64,000 nucleotides of DNA from Angiostrongylus vasorum (lineage: Eukaryota > Nematoda > Chromadorea > Rhabditida > Metastrongylidae). The stretch covers positions 558,001-622,000 of the forward strand of contig JADANN010000187.1 in NCBI GenBank assembly GCA_018806985.1, in the 5' to 3' direction. Made by a program: the position numbers and the translations under genes. Shown here piece after piece: positions 59,101-64,000 of this stretch (position 1 is its first letter; every line of letters begins with the position of its first letter). The notes below the pieces were generated by a model. The model ran no database searches, had not been told where the DNA came from, and saw nothing but the letters and a program-made list of their open reading frames with translations.

Positions 59101-61050
59101 GTTGGTTTCACAGAGTAAAAGAGTACACGTGCTCCCTTAACCACTGTCAAAGAAAAAAATCGCAGGACGTGAAGTCCGGGCTGATCACTCATGTGGACCA
59201 TGACGGCCATATCTGAGATTTCATCCATTCACGAAAAGCCGTAGCAGAATTTTTCCCGTTCAGTAGCGGTAGTTGTGACGGTTCACAAGCCCCAAAGATG
59301 TGTAATACTGCATCAGTACTTCACAGGATATTTTTAAAGAGATGGGACCAATTTTTTAAACCATACTAACATATTATATACTTCGGAAAGGATATTAATC
59401 TGAGGAGCTCATTTTTTCGTATTTGAGTCGAAGACCTTTTTCAAATCAGAAAAAAAGTGGGAGGAAATAGTCTATTGAGCACTTGAGCTTCTTCAATAAG
59501 TTTTGTTATCGTGTATATGGATCTATTGTGCAGAATACTTGGTCTGGGCAGATGGATTTAGCCCTTGACGAGATCGCAAAACAAGTCATCGATCGCTCTC
59601 GCTGTTACTCTTTCGAATGAAGTTACTGTTCTGTCTGGGTGCCATGATATTTTTTTTTTTTCAACAGCATTCCTAACATTCGTCGGAAGAAAGCTATCGG
59701 TTCAATGAGAAAAACATGTGAGGGGAATGTTGTGCGGTACAAAAAGCATACGAGATAGGTGAGGTTTACTGAATATTGCGTATAGCTCACGTTGAACTAC
59801 ACGGGCATGTGTGGAAGGGGGCAATATGTGGTTCACAAGGCGGCAATCTTTCCTAAGTATTAATGGATCATTCCATCAAGAAAAGTTTCTGTCACTAAAT
59901 TGGGAGGTATTCCACGTAGCGCTGTACGGTGAGACATCACCAATCATTTGTATACGATGGTTACTACCACCACGCCACCGGCCTAGGCTGTCTTTAGTTT
60001 TGGAATTGTTTGATTGGTAGCAGGCTCATTTATAAATTAAACAATGCTATTCCCTGCCTCAGCGAATATATAAACGGAATACGAATATGGTGCTCAACTG
60101 CTGAGACTGCTTAGTATTAGGACTTTAATTAACAATATCATATATTACTGAGCAAATCTATTGATAGTGGAAATTGTGCTGATTAAATATCCCATTATAA
60201 CTTTGTTCAGGAAGCCCAACGTTTGGGTAGAATTCTTCGTGCTAAAAAGCATTCCACGGACCAGTTCAATGCGTTTTTCTACTCGCTAGTTTCCCAGGAT
60301 ACAGTTGAAATGGGTTATTCGAGAAAACGACAAAGGTGAGTTCATTCAATACTGAGCTGGCTGAAAATGGAGAATTAAGGTAGTAGATTTGTGATTCGTT
60401 TTATGATGTGATCCGTAGACGCTTTTATATGGATCATGCATGGCTATTTTCGATAAGCCGTTAGATGTCCTGTCCTTTATGTTCCATTTTCCACCTTCAG
60501 GTTTTTGGTGAATCAAGGCTACGCCTACAAGGTTGTGAATCGACTACCGGGTATGGAGAAGGAAGACCTAAAATTCGGAAACAAGGAATCTCAACTTCAA
60601 TTGCTGCAGCAGGTATTAGCAGCTTCTGATGCTGATGCTGAAGAAGAGGATGTTAAAGAAGAAATGGCCGATGGTAGCATCAAGGTAACTAACTGCCTAG
60701 GGTGTTTATTGTTTGAAAAACCGTCCTACCTAAAATTACCAGTAATCTTTGCTAGTGTTTTTGCAAACTGTTACATCGAAACTTATTATTGCTATCATTT
60801 TTTTACTTATTGTTACTATTAATTATTATTATTATTACAAATTTCAGGTTAGTCGAAGGGATGTTGCCATGGCTTCAGCATCCGGCGGCTCTGGAATTTC
60901 ATACACAAATAAGCCGAAAGTAAACATTGATCTAGTAGTACATGCTTCCCATTTAATAACAAGTATTGATTATGTGGAATTGGAAGTTCGATATTTCAGC
61001 ATTCATTTGTTGATCGACATCCGCTGTTCAAGAGATTTCGTGATAAATGA
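50104..61050 (+). CDS. xpb-1: XPB/ERCC3, TFIIH 3'-5' DNA helicase/translocase, complete, 13 exons
   Basis: XPB is the TFIIH translocase that opens promoters and damaged DNA in the nucleus. Exons: 50104-50817, 53172-53273, 53366-53544, 54524-54659, 54728-54932, 55331-55577, 55894-55993, 56176-56331, 58269-58347, 60211-60335, 60501-60684, 60848-60919, 61000-61050. After omitting one extra base in exon 9 the protein is 782 residues, the usual metazoan length. Exon 1 holds the N-terminal damage-recognition-like region ([20 protein letters not shown]). Motif I is LPCGAGKT. The DEVH box is split D/EVH between exons 5 and 6, then [11 protein letters not shown] (with the RED motif). Motif VI is [11 protein letters not shown]. 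The C-terminus is [12 protein letters not shown]. In exon 9 the expected HGGSRRQ is broken by one extra G near 58338. Everything else keeps phase. Confidence 0.95.
51655..52215 (+). repeat. R5 repeat in XPB intron 1
   Basis: Left end ACACGAGGTTGACAAACAAT, middle CAGAGCCGATGGTCCG, right part GAGAAATTGCTACCAGACTTG and a GAAGAAGGCGAAAATCCTCA tail. Confidence 0.65.
53630..53900. repeat. R6-like fragment in XPB intron 3
   Basis: TCTTCATAAATGCCGTTGAA and CATCATCATAGGGCG match the repeat at 56930-57290; also weakly 3335-3480. Confidence 0.45.
53935..54345. repeat. Diverged S2 inverted pair in XPB intron 3
   Basis: Left arm has GGATGCGGAGATTTGACAAA, right arm AAGTTTTGCTCATATCTCAA, with CCGTTGATGGGTGATTCTTG in the centre; arrangement as at 44.8-45.3 kb but decayed. 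Confidence 0.55.
54971..55092. repeat. 122-bp near-perfect palindrome (S2 derived) in XPB intron 5
   Basis: Arms of about 50 bp (AAGATGATGCTGAGATATTT on the left and its complement on the right) around a ~25-bp centre. A strong hairpin in the pre-mRNA between the two halves of the DEVH box. Confidence 0.95.
56930..57290 (-). repeat. R6 tRNA-like repeat in XPB intron 8
   Basis: Shares layout with 37270-37620: tRNA-like end GCGCGGGAAACGCAGTGGAC on minus, and CTATCTTGCAACCGTATCCA at the right. Confidence 0.55.
57490..57970 (+). repeat. Two S1 SINE pieces in XPB intron 8
   Basis: 57490-57660 has a tRNA-like head (TTCATAGCGTAGTAGTTTGA) and GTAGCAGACTTGTCTGAGAG. 57806-57970 has CACCAAGCCTTCCATCCCTC through GATCAACGAGAGCTTTATCC. 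Confidence 0.7.
57995..58085 (+). repeat. R4 repeat fragment
   Basis: AAAATATGTTGACTTAAAGT and CGCCTCGCATGACTC, matching 15915-16010. Confidence 0.5.
58600..60210. other. XPB intron 9, nothing identified
   Basis: About 1.6 kb of AT-rich intron. An 87-codon minus frame (59228-58965) shows no domain I recognise. Confidence 0.5.
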
Positions 61051-61133
61051 ATTCAAGCTACTGGTGGAGCAGCCCATGCTGGTGTTGTACATAAGTTTTG
61101 TGGCATTAAAATAATAAGACGAAGAAATGCATT

Positions 61134-61139
61134 AATAAA
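61134..61139 (+). terminator. Poly(A) signal of XPB
   Basis: AATAAA 84 bp after the XPB stop codon. Confidence 0.6.
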
Positions 61140-61543
61140 TCGTAAATTCATTCAAATCGACCTTCCATTGAATGCCAGAGCAGAGTTTCGAAAACATGCC
61201 TAACTTTCTAAAGAGGATCTCCAAAACATGGTAGACACAATTTAACCCCGTTAGTCTTGTTAGGGGTAAAAATCAGTTGGAGGTCAAAATAATTGAACTA
61301 ATCCGTTCTTTGTAAAGTTATGCTAGAAAGTAGCGAAACAGTAGCCTTCCAGAAGCAACTACATACTAGCCTTTGCTGTAAGTCTTTGTTTATGGCACCT
61401 TTCTGGGGAATTGAACATATTGGTTATAGACTTATTTGGCCGCAAGAGCTATACCTATTTCTGAACCATTTCAATGGTTTCAAGGCGTTTCCAGCCATGA
61501 GTTAATCGTTAAAATTTTTTTCAGATGGTTATTTTTGTGGTTG

Positions 61544-62016
61544 CTAGGAATCCGAGCGGTTAGGCGATTGGTGTGAACTATGATGAGTGTGCCAAGCGAG
61601 GTAGTGATACTTTGCTGTGAGTTCTGCTGCCACGATTTTATCGATTTCCTGGCAATACTTTTCCTTTTTAATGATCTAGACAACATTTAGAAGGTCAAAG
61701 TAGATTATTCCATTTAAGCAGGCATGGAAGGTTCTCTTCCAACTGCAAATTCGGCTTCATGAAATATTTCGGTGTTCCATCTTTATCACATCTGTGTACA
61801 ACAATGTTCGCTGTCATGCAGAAATCCTTCCTTAAAAACAAAAACAACGAAAGCCTCAGTGTTGTGGACGCTCTAAAATGGTAATATGGATATAATACTG
61901 CGAAATCCTTCGTTCTTTGTTTAGGGTGTATGCGAATTTTAGAGGCCATACTAACCGCTGGCTACGGTAGCAATCACTTTCTTCTTCCCCGGAGTTTTGT
62001 TAGAAGAGTTTCCCAT
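61544..62016 (-). CDS. Candidate small minus-strand gene, incomplete model
   Basis: Two exon-like pieces. 62016-61956 starts MGNSSNKTPGKKKVIATVAS and stops at a good donor GTTAGT; the N-terminal MG would allow myristoylation. 61675-61544 follows acceptor TGTCTAG and reads IIKKEKYCQEIDKIVAAELT to a stop. They do not join directly in frame. A middle exon around 61810-61745 (NIVVHRCDKDGTPKYFMKPN) fits the first but not cleanly the last. No family recognised; could be chance frames. Confidence 0.25.
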
Positions 62017-63271
62017 AGTTAGGAATAAAATTCTAGTACCATTGTATCACAGAGGAAATAGAACGATTTATCACAAGCAATCCAGGATGAGAATGAATGT
62101 AATGTGAAATGTGCACGGATATTTAAAGACAACATCCAAACATAAACACGAGGAAACAGGCACGATTCGTCAAGTTTTTACGAATTTAGTCCAAATAGTT
62201 CAAATAAATCAATAGTCCGAATAGTGCACTGTTAGTGGTGTTCGTTCTTTCTCTACTTCTACAACTCTTATTAGGAATAGAAATTCATAACCGAAGAAAA
62301 CGCCGACTGCCAACGGGTGAGTGCAGGAACATCACAGGTTTAGAAACGACTATATCGTATTGCACTGAAGAACATGAAAGAGAGAGAGGAAGAGAGATAG
62401 AGAACGAGGAAATATGTCAAAAATAGGAGATGAGAATGAACCCAATCGCTAGGCACGTCCTATCATAAATAGTAAGTATGCGCAGACGACAATCAGACCA
62501 GGGACTAAGACTAAGGGACTTTTACGCAGCATTGTCATTCAGCACTCATCGGTCAGTGACTGTGACAGTGTATAGCACTACAGCCATGAAAATGCTGTCC
62601 TTAGGCGTACATTTAACGTGAATATTCAATAGTGCTACATATCTATCAATACATAAATTTTACAGTATGTCAAACTGTCTGATGTCATTGGCGGAGAGAA
62701 TAGGCAAGTCGGATTAAAGCATTAGGGGGACGTTAATGCATGGTGCGGAAAAGAAATGCAAAGACAAAGATTCGGTAAAAGCGTTAAATAAATACTCTCA
62801 TAACCACTCAGTACGCATACTGAACTAAAGAACTGAGATGGAAAACGATTATGAATGCATAAAAGAAAGCCGGGCATCAGGTGATGTTGGTGGGTGTGAT
62901 GCTGGCAGAAACGTCTTAAGACCAACAACGAATATTCAATATCTTCTTTGAGAAATGCAACGTGATGTACTATAAACCTATCCAGCGTCAACAATGCGCT
63001 CCTGCAGCGACAACTATATTCGGGATTCTGGATTTGCAAGCGGAATTCTCTCATCACAGATCCAATTTAAGCTAGTTATTAGGTAGATGAGGATGCCAAA
63101 ATAGAAAAAGTTCAGGGAAATCCTACGCTAGAAGTACTTCGGTATGAGGTTATGTACAATAGTTACAGTCTACATAACTGAAACACATCACTAACGTCTG
63201 TGGGGAATACAGTTCTTTTTCCTACTGAAGATAAACACTTTGAGACAAACAGACAACAACCCGCAGCACGT
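62017..63271. other. Intergenic, nothing identified
   Basis: Short frames on both strands (e.g. 62235-62426 plus, 63057-62722 minus) with low-complexity GAGA text or no domain; no confident exon. Confidence 0.5.
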
Positions 63272-63568
63272 TCAATAGGTTTTATAAATAAAATTTCTGT
63301 TAAATCGAAGCAACAAGCTCCTATCAAGATTTTCCGGTTTATCCAGGTGCGATAGGATCGGGATCGGATTTGGTTTCTGAAATGGCGACGACCCTCGCCA
63401 AGAGAGTAGAGCTGAAGCTGTCACCGTAGCTGTAGGTATCGAAAGAAGTTCAACAGCCAAATTTGCAAGCGTAGGACATCGTTGCATACAACTCTGCCAG
63501 AACGCTAACGGTGTTTGAAGAGGATTGCCAAAGGATCGAAGCGGCGACAGAAGTGCCTCGGCTGGGGA
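63272..63568 (-). CDS. Last exon of a gene with hAT-type C-terminal dimerisation region
   Basis: Acceptor ACATTTCAG then an open frame of 98 codons to TGA at 63272. PLAFWQSCMQRCPTLANLAV followed by ELLSIPTATVTASALL matches the pattern of hAT dimerisation domains (W near the start, P-L-A, then IPA(T/S) and an S at the usual (E)RxFS position). That final part is changed here, as in many domesticated BED/hAT-derived host genes. A ~40-residue tail (PFQKPNPIPILSHLDKPENL) follows. Upstream exons lie beyond the window or are not recognised. It could be a transposon copy, but the splice site and intact frame favour a host gene. Confidence 0.55.
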   Translation of the reverse strand, partial: SPAEALLSPLRSFGNPLQTPLAFWQSCMQRCPTLANLAVELLSIPTATVTASALLSWRGSSPFQKPNPIPILSHLDKPENLDRSLLLRFNRNFIYKTY

Positions 63569-63770
63569 CTGAAATGTGTCTGAATGAGTTGGTATGGTGG
63601 TTAGACATTAACACCATGACATAAAACCATCACATTTTACAAAAACGGTTTTGAACGCCATATATTTCTGATTACCTAGAATTTCGTTTTCATTTCAATA
63701 GGATAACCATGCGGGTAAGCAAGCACTGATAACAAAACTGGCAAGAATGACAGATGTGGGAATTTGCTTA

Positions 63771-64000
63771 CTTCATATTTGAATGGCCCGTCCTCACTGG
63801 TTGTGCGGCATAATCTCCACTTTTTTGGAGATTTGCTGGTTAAGCCATTGTGATTCCCTGGAATCCCAAGGTCAGCCTGGCCAAAGTCTGCCCCCAGGTC
63901 TTCACCACCGCAGGCAGTCGCAGCCCTTGTGGATCAGAGGGACATTTGCCACCATACGACATTGATACCAGGACGGTGGTGGATCCTGGTATTGGTTTGC
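63771..64000 (+). repeat. R3 repeat, cut by window end
   Basis: GGCCCGTCCTCACTGGTTGT, then AGCCATTGTGATTCCCTGGA and ACCAGGACGGTGGTGGATCC; plus orientation as at 36533. Confidence 0.87.

Noticed and set aside
58965..59228. 87-codon minus frame in XPB intron 9
   Set aside because: No domain or repeat match that I could see; insufficient support for a gene.

Overview
This window is nuclear DNA of a nematode, most likely a clade V (strongylid or hookworm-like) parasite. The reasons are: genes split into many small exons with GT..AG introns and TTTCAG-type acceptors; likely spliced-leader acceptors a few bases before start codons; long introns packed with SINE-like repeats; RTE-type LINE fragments; and decayed mariner elements. 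The genus is inference. No bacterial or viral genes were seen.

Layout. (1) 1-31360, plus strand: the C-terminal ~1,330 residues (25 exons) of an ATR-type checkpoint kinase (atl-1): FAT region, PI3K-like kinase domain and FATC tail. Its introns are very large. One (5986-13136) holds a broken RTE LINE and then a same-strand tandem array of 23 tRNA-Val genes with a 169-bp period. Another part holds a complete gene on the opposite strand (20489-22474, SANT/Myb-like domain plus coiled coil) whose own intron contains ATR exon 20, so the two genes are interleaved. (2) 31848-33564, minus strand: elongation factor 1-alpha, complete in 4 exons, converging on ATR. (3) 34780-47786, plus strand: PAN2 deadenylase, 18 exons, diverging from EF-1alpha across 1.2 kb; a CCCH zinc-finger motif appears in its ubiquitin-hydrolase-like domain. 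(4) 50104-61050, plus strand: XPB/ERCC3 helicase of TFIIH, 13 exons, 782 codons. (5) 61.5-62.0 kb, minus strand: weak candidate small gene. (6) 63272-63568, minus strand: last exon of a gene with a hAT-type dimerisation region.

The genes do not form one pathway. ATR and XPB both act in genome maintenance, XPB also in transcription, EF-1alpha in translation and PAN2 in mRNA poly(A) shortening; the grouping looks incidental. Non-coding space is dominated by several repeat families, named here by me: S1 (tRNA-like SINE, ~250 bp), S2 (tRNA-like, often in inverted pairs), R3 (~380 bp), R5 (~560 bp), R6 and R4, plus RTE and mariner relics.

Two coding exons (ATR exon 19, XPB exon 9) each carry one extra base that breaks an invariant protein motif. 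They look like assembly errors or recent frameshifts. All exon coordinates were read by eye from splice signals, phase and family similarity; no alignment was run.
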